From the NCBI GenBank assembly GCA_028583415.1, contig CM053275.1, positions 7,259,056 to 7,323,055 of the forward strand: a stretch of 64,000 nucleotides of DNA, in the 5' to 3' direction. Made by a program: the position numbers and the translations under genes. A model generated the notes under the pieces. The model saw nothing but the letters and a program-made list of their open reading frames with translations. It was not told where the DNA came from and made no database searches. The DNA is from Protea cynaroides (lineage: Eukaryota; Streptophyta; Magnoliopsida; Proteales; Proteaceae). How positions within the stretch are numbered: position 1 is the first letter of the stretch; each line of letters begins with the position of its first letter. Below, piece after piece: positions 1 to 14,386 of this stretch.

Positions 1-327
1 AGGGGCATTTGGTTGACAGATCAAAATGTTTTAAACTTAAAAGGGAAACTTTTATAGTTGTAACACAACATGATTGTATAAATTACTTAAATTTCTTAAC
101 ATATTTAGTAATGATACTTATAAGATGGAAAATTTATTTACCTTTTCAAATGGGAAGGATTTGGATGCAAAGTGAAGTGTAAGTTAATAAATAAATGTGC
201 AATAATTTGGAATTAGTTACATAGTTATGTGATCGCATGTGCTGCAATCATTACAAAAGTTTCCATTTAAAATTTAAAAATCCCACTTTCCTTCCCTTCC
301 ATTCTCCTTGCAACCAAACAAAGCCTC
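1..327. mobile_element. MITE-like element with GGCATTTGGTTG-type terminal inverted repeats
   Basis: The left end reads GGCATTTGGTTG (4-15) and the right end CAACCAAACAAAGCC (311-325), a loose terminal inverted repeat of the kind common in plant MITEs. The inside is AT-rich and noncoding. The left end may be cut by the window edge and no target duplication could be checked. A similar stretch occurs at 39280-39430. It lies in the intron downstream of OSCA exon 9. Confidence 0.4.
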
Positions 328-1616
328 AAGATTTCATTTTTTGAGTTATCCAACTTCTCCAATTTTGATTATGCATGGGTGTTTTTAGTATTATTTTGCA
401 ACTTTTATTGTTGACAATCTAAACACTAGCAAAAGTTTAATTCAGTTTTTTGGGTCCACTATGAGTCATCAGTTTTATCCAAAATAGTTGTAAGAGGTCC
501 TAAATGTTATTTAGGTCTAGTCCAAGAATTAAATTTTTGTTTCATTTTTTAATTATAGAAAATTCAAGTATTGTAATTGGTTTTTATACTTTTTCCTTTT
601 CTAGTTAGTGAACCACATTGTTTTGCACCAGGTTTTGAGAGCTCTCTGAAATCCTTCGCAGGATTAATGCATTCACTTCTAGGAATTGATTTCTGCAGTC
701 CTATATGAGACAATTTTCTTCTCTCTTTTTTCCCCCTATTATTTTTTCAGTCTTTATTGCTGATTTTCCATACTCCACCAGTAGGGATATAAACAGACAT
801 AATACAAAGCACATATTGGTTGTTCCACATTTAAATCCATTGAATGTCATCAGAGTATCAGACTGAAGGATATCTGATTAAAGATCAAAAGAAGGCAGAA
901 AATTTGAAATTCCTGCCCATGTCATACATATCTATTTAGCTTAAGCTCAACTGATACAATTTTCCTGTAAAATAAACATATTGGGTAAAAGTTGAGTAGA
1001 TTCTCATTTATAATTTTATTTGCAATAGATTACAGAGGATGTGTATGTCATAAAATCGGAACGAATACAAACGTATCTATATCCAGAATAATCAAGTTGG
1101 ATCCAGATATCTCAAACCCTATAACAAACTGCCTATTCCATCATATATCCCAATCAATCCTGATTGCAACCTTTGCCCAACAATCTGCTGGCCTTCCAAA
1201 ACTAGCTAAAGCCATGAAACCCTAAAGTCCAAAATCAAGAATTCAAGAAAGAGTGGAGATTACTGTGACACTGTGTGGTTTTCACTAAAAGGCAACACAA
1301 TTTTAAGAAAATTTTCTGGTGCGCAGGTATAGCTGTTTCATTGTCAGGAAAATAAAACTCAACTCAGCTAACCCTTAAGACAACTAAATGGGTCGGCTAC
1401 ATGGATCCTGTTTCTGCATTCAACTCTATTAAAAGTCATGCTTGTTGTCAATCCTACTCCATGCATGTCTTTTCTCACCACTTTTCTGAAAATCATTTTA
1501 GGCTTGCCCCATACTTCAGCTTCTCCAATCTAAATAGCATCACTCTTAACTAGTGCACTCAGAGGTCTTCATTGCATATGCCCATACTACCTCAAATGAT
1601 TTTCTCTCAACTTACC

Positions 1617-1684
1617 ATGTACAGAAGCTACACTTAAATTACCTCTGACCATGTACAAAAGCTACACTTAAATTACCTCTGATA
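1617..1684. repeat. 34-bp tandem duplication
   Basis: Two near-identical copies of a unit containing AAGCTACACTTAAATTACC lie head to tail. It is noncoding and intronic. Confidence 0.75.
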
Positions 1685-1999
1685 TGTTTTCCCTTATTTT
1701 ATCTTTTCTAGCTTTACCACTCATCCATCTTAACGTTGTTATCTCAGCTACATTAGTTTTGTTTACATGCTTCTTCATTGCTGCCGGGATAATGTTGTGG
1801 AAATTTGTCGGACCTGCGATTTTGACAAATGAATCATGGAGATATTGTCTATTTCTCTCGCTAGTATAACCACTATTGGGTTTTGCTGCGAAAAAGAAGT
1901 AACTTGTAATATTTGGTGCCCCTAATAGCTGGGTAAAAGTAAAACCATTCAGAATGTGGCCTGTTAACAAAAATATAATTGTAATGGAATGGGTCTAAG

Positions 2000-2637
2000 A
2001 GGGTGTCAACGGGCCGGTCCGGGTCGGTTTCGGTCCGGGCTGAATCGGTGTTGGGTTTTATAAGCCCAGCCCAAAACATGTCCATTAAGAGTTCGGGCTG
2101 GGTTGGGTTGCACTGGACACAATAACTAACGGGCTGGTCCGGTGTCGGTTTGTTATCGGGTTGGGCTTATTGAGGTAATTTCGGGCTGATTCGGTCCGGA
2201 CCGGGCTTATCAAGCTTATCGGGCCAATTTTATATGTAAGATATATTGCCTATTTTATTATTTCTATCTATAAAATTAGCATCATTCCTTCTATATGTAT
2301 GTAATTCAATAAATTGTAACAATTAACATACTTTTTTCAACTATAGATTCATATAATCTTTCGGATCAAGAAGTGAACTATAACAGTGTAATATAATCAT
2401 CAAAATTTAAAACCATAAAAATTAAGAAATTGAGCCCGGATGAACCTTACCGGTGTTCGGGCTAGTTCGGGCTTCTTAACGAGCCGGTCCGGTCTGATTT
2501 CGGTCTGGGCTGAAACGGTGTCGGGCTTTACAAGCCGAGACCGAAACCTGTCCATTAAGATTCGGTCCGGGCTGGGTTCGGGTTATTTTGGGCCGGCTCG
2601 GTCCGTGCTACGGGTCGGGCCCATTTTTGACACCCTT
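2000..2637. mobile_element. GC-rich hAT-like non-autonomous TIR element
   Basis: The ends are inverted: GGGTGTCAACGGGCC at the left (2001-2015) and TTTTTGACACCC at the right (2624-2635). Subterminal sequence is built of many copies of CGGGCTG, GGTCCGG and TTCGGTC in both orientations, the usual layout of transposase-binding subterminal repeats in hAT elements. The centre (about 2230-2430) is AT-rich and noncoding. The flanking eight bases (gggtctaa / tcgcctaa) match at five positions, compatible with an eroded 8-bp target duplication. It is noncoding and would need a transposase supplied in trans. The superfamily is inferred. Confidence 0.55.
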
Positions 2638-3973
2638 CGCCTAACTAGTCAAGCCCATTCCCCATCTTGACTTAAGTTGTAAAGGGATGGGCCTGATTAG
2701 CCAGGCCCATTACCGATTTAAATAGTCAAGCAGGGTGCTGATCCTTTTTAGGATCAGTGCCTATGTGGCTCCTTTATCTTCTATCTTCTCATCTCTTATC
2801 CTCCTATTATTTGTAACTAGGACTCTAAAGTCCTAGATCTGCCCCTTTGTTACCTTTCTACATTTATAAATAGAGCACTAAGAGGAGAGTAATAATTACA
2901 ATCGATTCTGCCATTCTACAGAAGAATCACCTCCTCTCTCTCCCTTATATTCTCCATCTTTTTCCCCTTTTGGGTTTTAGTTTTAGTTTCTCTTATTTCT
3001 GATTTTGTTACACCAAATATCTGTCACATGGAAGATCAGATGAGGCCCAAATTTTGAGGATAGATAGACCCTAAGGTCCCATGCTTACTGTAAAATTTTA
3101 GCACAAACAGAGTTTACCATTTGACAAAATAGAGGTTAGAATTTACAGGACTATCGAAAAGTGTGCAGTGGTAGTTGGAGTAACCATGCCAATACACAGG
3201 AAGTTATTTGATTGAATTAGGCTCCGAAATTTTACACGTGACTAATCTAAATCATTTATTATCTATCTAACAGACAGAATTGTCGCATTATCATCCCATG
3301 TGGCACAATGAGGATGGACTGCTCATAAGCTCTTTAAAGTGGGCCGCTCCAATGAATTTTTCCCTTCCTAATAGCAGCAGTGTAAGAAATATATAAACAG
3401 ACCTGAAGCCCGATATTCTATAAAGGTTTCACCAGGTGTAAGTAGTTGAAGAGAGTTCTTTACAGAAAGAAAGTGAAAAAATATATGGGACCACCATCAG
3501 GTGGACATTGTAATCTCAAGTTGGGGCTAAACCACTTAAAATCTTAAGTTTACATAATTCTTATAAATTTTTGAGGGTCTATTTTGCCTTCTTACCAACC
3601 CCACCCCCACCCCCACACACACACACACACACAATCATAACTTACTTCTAGGAAGTTAGGAACATCTGGCTTTGAACTCCATCAAACATACAAATTGTCA
3701 AACATAAGTAATTTCTATCTAAACCCAAGAATGAAAATGCAGCCTCAGTTCTAGTTGATGTGAAAAGAAATAAGTATATGCCTGGCCGTTATTGGAGACA
3801 TAAAGAACAAATTCAATTATACTCAAACTTATAGAGAACAAAAGTATTATCGGAGATAGTCCCTCATATAAGATTAATGGAATTAATCTCCATTAATATT
3901 ATAGACCAACGATGATACTCCCTCATTTATTGAAGCTATAATTAATTGCAATTAATTCCATTAGATAACATAC

Positions 3974-6900
3974 CTGATGCCGAAAGACCATATAAGATAG
4001 ACCAAAGAAGATGACAATGAAAGGTAGAAGAAAAGGTGTCACTGCTGCATAGACAAAACCCAGCAAGAAGTATAACTGTATTCGAGGTTCTGATGAAGCA
4101 AAGCCTATGCTCCCAGCATCCATAGCCTCCTCCCTGTCCTGCTCTGTCTTAACTAGGAATGCATTCTTTAGGTGGAACATAATCAGTGGAACCAATCTGA
4201 GTATCTCCCCGGCAATGCCAGCCCAACCATCAACCATTATATAAGTAATAAAGAATGTTGCTTTCATTGGGATAGATACTCCCACTGTTTTTGGAATCCT
4301 GTGAAAGAATATGAAAAGTCATAAGAAAGTTTTCCTTGATGCCTGAGGATGTAAATAGGCTGGGTTAAGCAGGGTGCCATTCTTTCCCAGGCCCAACCTG
4401 GAATTAATTTAGATAGGTCCATGATGACAAGCTTGATTAGACCCAGGTCCAAACCTAAGACTTGGTCAATGAGCTAGCCAACTTCATCATTCATAGGTTC
4501 AAAAATAAAGCCAGCCCTGGCCCACTCCACCTATAACAATAAATTAAGCAAATTGACAGCCCTGAAGTTCTTACCAGATGTCTTAACATATACATAAATT
4601 TACTATCTATGATCCACTAGATTATAAGTTCACCAAATCCTGATTCAAGATAACAGATTAATAAATATACTCCAACAATATTTGATAAAGAGAACAAGAA
4701 AAATGTAAAGGAACATTTTCCAACTAAGTATGTTAGCAAACATGGAGCGTAGTCCTTTTTCCTTTTTCTTTTCCTTTTTTTTAAGGTGCAGATGCAAGAT
4801 GATGATCAAGCAAAAATCTTTAGCACAACTATCCTAAATTCATAGTGATAGTCATAGATCATGTTTGTTTACAAGAAAGAAATATTAGCATCTAAAAATT
4901 TCATATCCACATAACTAAATAATGTTTAAGCTAAACCAATCTTTCTATAAGATGCAAACAAGCAACATACTCAGTTGCGGACTCATTGATAAAGGCGTTG
5001 AGTTGTTCAAATGCTGCTCCAGTGATTATGCTCCCAAAAAACACATTGACAAGTATGAATAGGTGATACTTTCCAGCTGACCTCCACTCTAGAGATGATA
5101 GTGATGTGAAACCTTCTATCTTGGACATAGTCATCAGAATTGTTGGAAGAAGAATGAGGAATATCTTCAGAGCAATTCCTGGTAGAAAACCTTGAATAAC
5201 AGACTTTACAACTTTCCTGCAATAACATTTTCTAATCACATAAAAAGACTAATGTAGATTTGAAATTATTTTACATTTCCTCCAGTGAATAATCCGCATA
5301 AGAAGAACAAAGAACATCAGATATTAACTTCTTTTTTCCCCTTTGCTGGATGAGAATGCAAAAGGCCACTGTAAAGCTATATAAGGTTGATTTTGTTGCT
5401 TTCTGTTCGATTAAATCTAACTTTTATTAGAAAAATGTTGCAATAACCAAGTTGTTAGGGAGAGCTATTGCTTCTCCAAACAAAATTTGCGATAAACAAG
5501 TTTCAACTCATGAATTTTATAACTGATTTGAGAGCTCGTGCATATCAAATAATTATGACTAGGGTCATTGGTATGACCAGTTTGGTTAGTTAAGGATTGG
5601 CAATTCATGCATTTGCAGAGCTTCCTATGACTTTCTATTTTTTTTTTTCTCATTGGGAATAGTCTCACATTGCTTAGAGACTAGAACCTTGGGTGCCTTA
5701 TATATGTGAGAGTCCCTCCACTTACTAGTTCGAACTTTTGAAATGGAAACTTAACTTCTCTTAACCTGAATCTGACAAAGCTCTAAACTTTGTCCATAGC
5801 TTGCTCCAACATAATTCATTGTATATAATTGTCCTTTGAAAAATAGACATTAAAAAAGTATGGAAAATAATTTAATAATATTGTGGGTATAAAAAATAAG
5901 CATACAAATTAGGATAATTAATAATACTACAAGAAAAGCAAGAAATGACGGTTCCTTGTGAAAAGCGTTTACATTGGACATTGACACTGTTCAAATTGAA
6001 TAGTATTCTTTTTCTAATCCAACTTGACGGGAACAATAACATTTGGACATCCAGCTAAGAATAGGACAAAAAAGGGTGCTTTCATTTCCCCCTTATAAGC
6101 TTAAACACTAAAAGAAAAATCCTGAGAAATTAAAACCTTCATTCTATCCAAATCAGATGAATAGTAAAATTTCTTACGGTAAAGTATCTAAAAAGACAAA
6201 AACAACCTTCTAAACCAAGCAATCTGTGTCCGTCCCTGAGATCCTGTCACCATAATTTGGCCATAACTCTTCAATCCAATATATACATTTTCAAAGATTT
6301 ATAGCTCATTGAAAAGCTCTTTGAAAGATCTACAACCACTAATTCAGAAACTATTTTAAAATTCTCTGTTTTGGGCATCAAAAATCAACCTAAAGAGGTG
6401 ACAGGTTTTGTGATTGGGTTCAAATCTTCTTGCTTCAAAACTAGCAGACTCGACCCTCTTCCTTGGTTATTTCTTTTCATGGAAAATATTTTTGAAATTT
6501 AATTATTATGAAATTTGAAACGATTTTATTTTTGTTTAACACCCCCCCTCCCCCCGGTGCAAAAAAAAAAATCTAGTAGATCTAATTAGGACAGAACTGG
6601 GTAATTTATACATCAATTGTGCTTTGCATCAGCTGATGATGTATGCCTATTTGAACAGTCATCATTTCTATCTTAACATTCAATTGAATGTTTGATATCA
6701 AAAGTTCTTTGTGAGTTATACATAAATTCCACTGTATGCTCTTGATGTACTAGACAAATGCTGACCATGATTTGATATCCACACCTCTTAAGAATGGTGA
6801 GATTGTCCTGAAAGATGTTCAGACTTGTTAATTCCCTAGTTTATATGATTGAAATGTGCCTAATAACATGCTGCAAAAATGTTACATACTATTTTATGCA

Positions 6901-9900
6901 TGAACCTTGCAGGACATACATTGAATGACAAAATTGCTGTCTAGGTTGTACCTGTGTAGGCGTACTTTTGTTCTTCAAAGTTCAAATTTGATCGCTAATT
7001 CTTCCAGAGGATGTCGACTGCTGAGGGTGGTGTTGGAAAAACGTACAACAGGAATTATTGATGCAGATCAAGATTCAAGTTGCAGTGCAGCAGGAAGAAG
7101 ACCAGAACTTAGCTTGCAATTCTGGTTTGGACCCGGTTTAGACCAATTTTCTGGTTCAGATTGTTAAGATATAAGGGTTGTTATTGTAAGGGAATGGGCC
7201 CACTTAACTTAGGCCCATATTCCCATTCCCCTCCCTTTAGTTATTTTAGCAGGCCCATTATCAATTGACCTTATTTTGTTATGTTTGTAGTGGACCTAAT
7301 TATACAAGCCCATTACCGGTTGTATCTTAAGTAGACTAGGAATTGGTCATGTTAACTAAGTCTTTCTACCTAATTGGATTGTAACTAGGAAAGAGTCTTA
7401 AGTCCTGTTTTTGCTCTCTTTTGCTTTCTATATATACAGTAGGAGGAGGGGTTATTAACACACTCTCTCCCTCCTTTCTTCCCTCTCTCTCTCTCTCTCT
7501 CTCTCTCTCATGGTTCTGTGCTAGGTAGCCTTCCTTGGTATCAAAGCATTAAAGATCTAAGTTTGGGATCTTGAAACTCTACTTCTTCTTCCTATAAATT
7601 TGTTTTGGTAGCAGCAACCTTATGTTGCCTATGAAGGAAGATCAGACTGACTAATCATCCCTGTTGCTGTAAAGTCTGCTCAAGATTTCTGTTTTGGATC
7701 TGCTACTGCTTCTGGTCGAAATTATTCTCAAGTTTTGAATCATGCTGAAATTCTGGTAGACATTATTTTGAAGACTTCTCTCAGGATCAAACTTCTGATC
7801 AAGATCTTTTCAAAAACAGATTTCGGATCTCTTGCCTTCATTGCTCTACCCTCAACTCTAATCAGTTCTTTAAGCTTGCTGGTTTCGGTAACTACTTCTT
7901 GTGGTTTCAGTTTTACTAGTTTTTCTTTATTTTAAACTGTTACATGTCAAAAATCCACCTGCCTTATTACCCTATTCATAGTCACAATAGGATTTCACCA
8001 TATTTTTTAATCCGACCGTTGGATGGTTTTGAAATTTGGATATCTTACTGTTGATGTCTCCCGCCGTAATTTGTCCATGTGGAATATTCCACGTGAAGGG
8101 GGGGGGGATTATATACTTGTCAGTTCAAACTCATGTCTTCTCATTAAAGAATGTTCATAATGAAGTTTACTACCTACACCTGATGCCTACTCTACTATCT
8201 GCACGTGATACAGCCTCTAGTACTTGCACCTATTACAACCTCTACTACTTCTTCGATTGTATTGGAGCTACCACTATTGTTGCTCGTGCTACTGTTGTTG
8301 TTGCTACTACTTGGTTCACAGTGACTTATATTGTGCTATTGTTGCTACTTGTTTCACAGTAACCTATATTGTGTTGTTATTGCTGCTTAGTTCATAGTGA
8401 CCTATACTATGCTACTGTTATTACTACTACTGCTGTTGCTGCTTCCATTGCTATATTGTTTCAAGGTGAAGCTTGTGCTGTTCTTGTTGTTGCTTGGTTC
8501 ATAATGATTTATACTATGCCACTTTACTACTACTGTTGTTGCTGCTGCTTCTGTTGCTACATTGTTTCAAGGTGAAGCTCTTACATTCTCTTGTGCTATA
8601 GCTTGAAGAAGGTTGTTAAGATATAAGGGTTGCTAATTGTTATTGTAAGGGAATGGACCCACTTAACTTAGGCTCATTCCCCTCCCTTTAATTATAATAA
8701 ATAATGTAAGTAATGGACCTGATTAATAATCAGGCCCATTACCGATTGGCTTTATTTTGTTATGTTTGTAGTGGACCTAATTATAAAGGCCCATTATGAT
8801 GCAGCATCAACCAGTTTGCAGCCCATTCCAGCTAGCTGTTACTGTTTACGTGAACAGTACTTGTGGGCCCCACAAGAGTCCTCCTTTATTGCTGCCACAA
8901 GCTGTCCTTCCATAAATACATTAATTAATGTGGAGTGGTCCCTAGGCAACTCTTATAGCAAGTCATATCAAGAGTTTCTATTTTATTTTGTTAACTTAAG
9001 TCTTTTTTGAGTTTGTCTTTTCATGTTCCTAGATAAATTAATGTAATGGGGTTTTACTTTCCTAGGTAGTTTTAATTAGTCTTTTATTTTTCTTAGCTAA
9101 GTAATTACTATTGTTTGGTTGTAATTCTCTCTGTCTTGTTTTTGTTTCCTAAGTTTAGGGTTTGTTATCAAAATATGGGTTTTAGTTTCTAAGTGTTGGG
9201 AAATTCCATTTGGTCTTGGAATTCTAATAGTCCATTTATTTCAAGTTGATGTAACCAAGGGACTGTTAAGCCTCCTTTTCCCTATATAATGGAATTACGG
9301 GTTACTATTATAGCATCCAAAACTTTGAGGAAATCCTTTCTTTGAGAATTTACTTGTGAGAATCAAGTGTGCTTTGGTGGGACTCCTATGGCTGGACAAC
9401 TAGTGGGACTCTAGACTGCAATCTATCGTTATCTTCATATCTTCAACTATCATCAACACCATCTTAAGTATTTTATTTTACACCTGAATAATAAGCTATT
9501 AACACACTCACTCCCTCCTTTCTTCTATCTCTCTCTCTCTCTCACAAGGTTTTGTGCTTGGGTAGCCTTCGTTTTCTATTTTGTTACACACTTTTCCAGA
9601 ACTGGTTCTTCAATCCTAGGGTTAGATTAGGGCTGTTATTTTTATTTTATTATTATTCCGTTTCCTTGTTCAGGATGGAATGACTGCTATAAATTCCGGA
9701 CCTGCTTAAAGTCTATTTAGTAGAGTCCTAGTCACTAGTCAGTGAACGATTCTCCGTCACATCTTGCGCATGCGAGTTTCCAAAGTTCTGCATTGTTTTT
9801 CTTTTCCTAATCTGGTGATTGAGTCGGCCTTTCGTAGACTGATCATGATTGAGTTTTAACACTAATTATAAATAATTTTAAGGCTTCTACAGCCCCCACA

Positions 9901-12900
9901 ATTTGATGAATGAATTAGATTTTCTGCCCTTTGGTTCAGTGAGACTCAAAGCTCCTTTCTGCTGTGGTGATTCAGTAGAAGCCTGGTGGGATACTGGGAT
10001 TCTAGGAACGCTTGGTGGTGATTCCAGGTCATGATTTAGGTGGGATTTCTGAATTATATATTATGTATGTATGTCTGTGTATTTGATCAATTCTCAGGTC
10101 AAATCTCCTTAATCTATACTGTTGACTCTCTTTCATTCTTTCAGTTTTGGTTTGCTAATTAAAATTCTGTTTGGCTGTTTCTGTTCTGTTAAGCATAACT
10201 TCTGCCTTCTGAAATCTGCTTAATATTATAGATTTACAGTTGAAGTTCTATTTCCAGATCTACTTTTCTTATTGATTTCAAGTCTCCTACTGAAATAATT
10301 CTTCCAAATCTTTGTTTCTGTTCTCAACTGCTGATTTTAATCTCATATAACTACTAAAGCTTTAGAATATTAATTTTGGGCACTTGAATGGGTTTTATAT
10401 CTATCGAACTCTGTTTCTGTTTAAACTTCAGTTTTCGAGTTCTGAAAGAAAACTTGCATCTCTCAGAATCTGGCCATCAGATTCAGACAAAACTTGATGG
10501 AATATCTGTCCAGTCAGGACCAGCTTTTGACCAGACTTCTGAAAGATCAGAACTGCCCTTATCTTTTATCTGATTTCTCTTGAGTCTGAACTTTATTCCC
10601 TTATCTGCGAATTTGGTTTACCTGGGTTTTCTAAACCCTAATCCTTAGGTGGTTAGATCCCCATTAATTATATTCTACAGTATAAGCAAGGTAATTATTT
10701 TGTTACCTACCCCCAAAATGGAAAGCAACATGTGGGATTGTCATCCAACAAAATAAAGGGAGTAGAATGCCTTATGCTCAAAAACTCTGCAAGCATGTCC
10801 AAAAAGATGTGTAGCTCCAGATTAAGTATAGTAACCTCACTTCAGATCTTATTTTCCATGATATGTTGGAGTTTCCCTGATCGCTATAGAGATTGTGCCC
10901 CGAAGATATTGGCAAGGACAGCAGGAGCTAGGGAAACTGATAATGATGCACTGGATTAGATTTAATCAAATGATTTTCCCACCGCTCTTATGAGTTGATG
11001 AGGCAATTATTTATCTTGATTCTTCTTTATCAAGTAAAAACTAGAAGAATTAAATATACACCAACTTAGGCCTGATCATGGAGATTTCTTTTTAACCCTT
11101 GTGGTGCAGATATAACCCATATGAAGGTGTCAGAAAGTCGTTGTATCCATTTTACTCTTTAGGTAGGATGACATATCATTTTCTGTACACAGGACCACAA
11201 GTAATTCTTTGGTTCACTGAATGCTACCTTCAGACATAAAATTCCTAATAGTTGAAACAAAGCTCTGACTACTAAACAGCAAGTGATTAAAACATTTACA
11301 AAACATGGCAATACCAGCTTATGAGACCAAAACAAGGAAAAGTACGTGAGAGAAAATTTAATAAAGTAAACTTACTTCTCAATTAGTGTCTTCAAGAAAG
11401 GCAAAACCTTCTCAATCCCCTCAATGTTGGCTAGGGATTGAACAAATGCAATGGGGATCATAAAGAAGAATGTAAGAAAAAAAAGTGAGACAGCCATAAT
11501 CAATCTCCGAATACTGAGTTCAACATATGGTATTGCAAGATTAGTCCAATAGACATCACGTGGTTCAGGAGCCCACTCTGTCAACCAAATTGTTGGATCA
11601 CATGATTGTTGGGTTTGTGCGCAGACAGCAGCACCCCATCGGGTCCTCAATGAGACAAATGCTGCAGGCATTATAGCCTGAGGATTACTTATAACCTTTT
11701 CCCTTTCTATGGCTTCCTGGACAATAAATTAATGCTTCAGTTGTGGATTTTCAGAAAATAAACAAAGTCTGAAAGAAACTCAATTACACTCCTCTGGATC
11801 ATTAATAAACAGCAACATCGACAGCTTAATCAATAAACCCAACAAAGGAAGAAGAAAACTCATATGACATTGTAATAACTATGACTTACTTCTTTTACCA
11901 ACTCTTCAATCTTTGTAGCATAAAATTCAATTGCATCCACTTTATCACCCCAAAGGCCCCACAAACCTGTCTGTATACGGGGGAGTACTTATATGAGATG
12001 ATGAATAATTGCAAATAATAAATGAAGTGTAAGAGAGAACCATTGCCAAGAAAAAAAGCATATGTTCCAAAAGAAAGGAAAAATACAAAGGGTATAACCA
12101 AGAAAAGAAAATTACCCTTGTAGTTGGCCTTTTTGCAGGATTTCTGTCGTATTTATTTTGGTAGTAGTTAAAGTGGTTTTGCAAGCTCTTCATTTCTGCC
12201 ACTAATTTTGCAAGCTTGTTTGCATTATATACAACCTACAGTTGAAGATATTAAAATTCACAGTAGGTTGATTTTGAATAAATGGATCTCCAACAACATG
12301 AAATATAAAAGTTACAAAACATTGCTTCTTCCAAATAGACTATACTAGGGCTTTTTTAGAATGACTGAGGATCCAAACTGGTAGGAAAGATATGATTTAT
12401 GCTGGATCTGGTGGATTCAAATAGAAATCCTATAAGTGATTTCTGCTATCTGCTCCATCTACAAACCAATCCCCATAGAAAATAGGAAATTAAAACTCCA
12501 CCTGAAACAGTGGAATTTAAACTCTAAAAGGAAACATTGGAAGTAGTTAAGGAAGGGATTTGAACTCTCAAAATTCAAACATGATGAAGATGACAAAGAA
12601 ATTTTCCATGCATGCATTTTATCCCTATGTCCATCTCAAAGTTACAATTGAACTGTTTTTGTATTATGTACAAACCTGATGGGTGAGATAATGATCAGGA
12701 TGATTTACACAAAAGAAATGTTCAACATGCTCGCTCACTGACTCATCAGGATCTGGAGGGACATTTCTCACCAGGACCTGTACAAGACCTTAAAATTAAT
12801 AGGAAAGCAAGGATAAAACTAAGAACCCTAAGTAAGAAAACAGTTTATCAGTTTCAAAAGAATCCAGAAAAGAAAATAATTTGAAGGCCTTAGTAATCAA

Positions 12901-14349
12901 GATAGTTGTAACCCAATCATGCCAGACATTATCAACTTTAGACAAAGAGAAAAATAAAATATGTAGATATGTAGAGGTACAACCTTTAACTCGTCAACAC
13001 AAATAACCAATCATAATTCATCATCAGCCACCTGGCACGTCTCATTGCATGGGGCTCTTAATGACTGGGAAACACAATTTTTTGCTAGTCTGATCAGTAT
13101 GCTTTACTCTACTCAGATTTCTCCTAGTCTTTGGGTAGAAGTGTTTGGGCTCTTGAAGCTAATGGAATCTATTTTGGGGGCATCCCACCTAATATTTGGT
13201 GGATGATTCTATTTCAGCTTTCTTACTAAAGCCATTTGAGTGAAGGGGTACTTTCCAAGGTATAGTTGTTAAAGCAGCTTTGGGTATTATTAGCATCAGC
13301 CACTTAATCTCTAGAGGCACAGATATTCCTAAGTATTGCATTACGTGGGACGGGAAAAAAATTAATCTATAGTGGCACGGATATACTCATATACCTAATT
13401 ATTACATTTTGAGGGATGGGAAAGAGGAAACAGTGCAGCATCTAATTCTCCAATGCCTGCATGCCCAGGAAGCATGGGAATTTGCAGAGTGGCCAACTAG
13501 ACCTGGTAACTGGAAAGGAAGGAAAATGGTAAATAACATATGTTAACACTCTTCCATGCACCTACCAACCTGAGACCCTTCCAAACCAAAAAATGTTTAC
13601 TTGTAAAATGACAAATGTTTTATGTTGTAGGGCTCAGACACCTGAGGCTGGTATACTGTATACCATTACAACCAGACTTTAGTCAACCTGACCCATTATC
13701 AGCTGCATTGGGATTCATTAAGTAGGTACATACCAGTTATTGTAGTAAGTCAACTAATTTATCATAAAATCCAAATGATTTTTCACATTATTCTAAACAA
13801 ACTAAGAAATATAATTATTATATGACTGTCTAAATAACATGTCCATAGGTGTATTTCGAACATGTAACATTTCTTTTGATTGTCCCTTGTCTTATTCCAA
13901 AAGTTTTTTAAGTCAGGAGTAAAAGGGGGTTTTCAAAAAATTACTTGAAAGTGACTTCACATTATGTCATTGTCAAGAGTTTTTACTGTCTCCCACATTT
14001 TCCGAATACCCGCTTGAAATGACAAGAATTTACCCTCACAAAAAAAAAGTGTGATACTTAGAAGGCAAAAAAAATAAGGGGACAAGTTATTTGACACTTT
14101 AGGAGGCGTCGATAAGAAAATCCCTTTGTTAAATGGGTAAATCTTAATTGTAGTAAGTGTTTCTACTACACTTGCAGTCCACAAAATTAAGAAAGCAATA
14201 TACAATGTGAAACCAGTTATGTAAGTAAAATGTATACTTATGTTAAACATAAATAGTTTTTTTTTTTTCATGCTAAACGAATGTCATGCTCAAAATAATT
14301 CTGTTGAACTTCTAGACTGGCAACAAGAAATTAACAATATTAATAAAAG

Positions 14350-14386
<37 letters not shown>

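Larger units (their letters stand above)
328..3973. other. OSCA-like intron downstream of exon 9 (partial)
   Basis: Apart from the GC-rich TIR element and the short tandem duplication listed separately, I recognise nothing here. There is a (CA)n run of ~9 units near 3614-3633 preceded by a C-rich stretch. No C-terminal OSCA exon was found on the minus strand, so the intron continues beyond base 1. Confidence 0.6.
7162..9590 (+). mobile_element. Non-autonomous copia-like LTR element (LARD/TRIM type)
   Basis: Two direct repeats starting TGTTAAGATATAAGGGTTG occur at 7162 and 8613, and both carry TGGACCTAATTATA and end in a CT-rich tract followed by GTAGCCTTC. Directly after the first copy is TGGTATCAAAGC (about 7538-7549), a primer-binding site resembling the initiator methionine tRNA complement used by Ty1-copia elements. 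Before the second copy is a purine run (GAAGAAGG) in polypurine-tract position. The internal ~1.07 kb encodes no gag or pol, so the element depends on others. The second LTR is interrupted at about 8797-9482. Outer ends are imprecise and no clear target duplication is visible. It lies in OSCA intron 7, antisense to the host gene. Confidence 0.65.

Noticed and set aside
328..3973. Missing C-terminal exons of the OSCA-like gene
   Set aside because: The minus strand was read for the expected conserved motifs after VFRHQ and none was found, so the exons must lie outside the window.
8036..8575. Two consecutive open frames as a small gene
   Set aside because: They are low-complexity translations of a trinucleotide-like tandem repeat within an LTR element.
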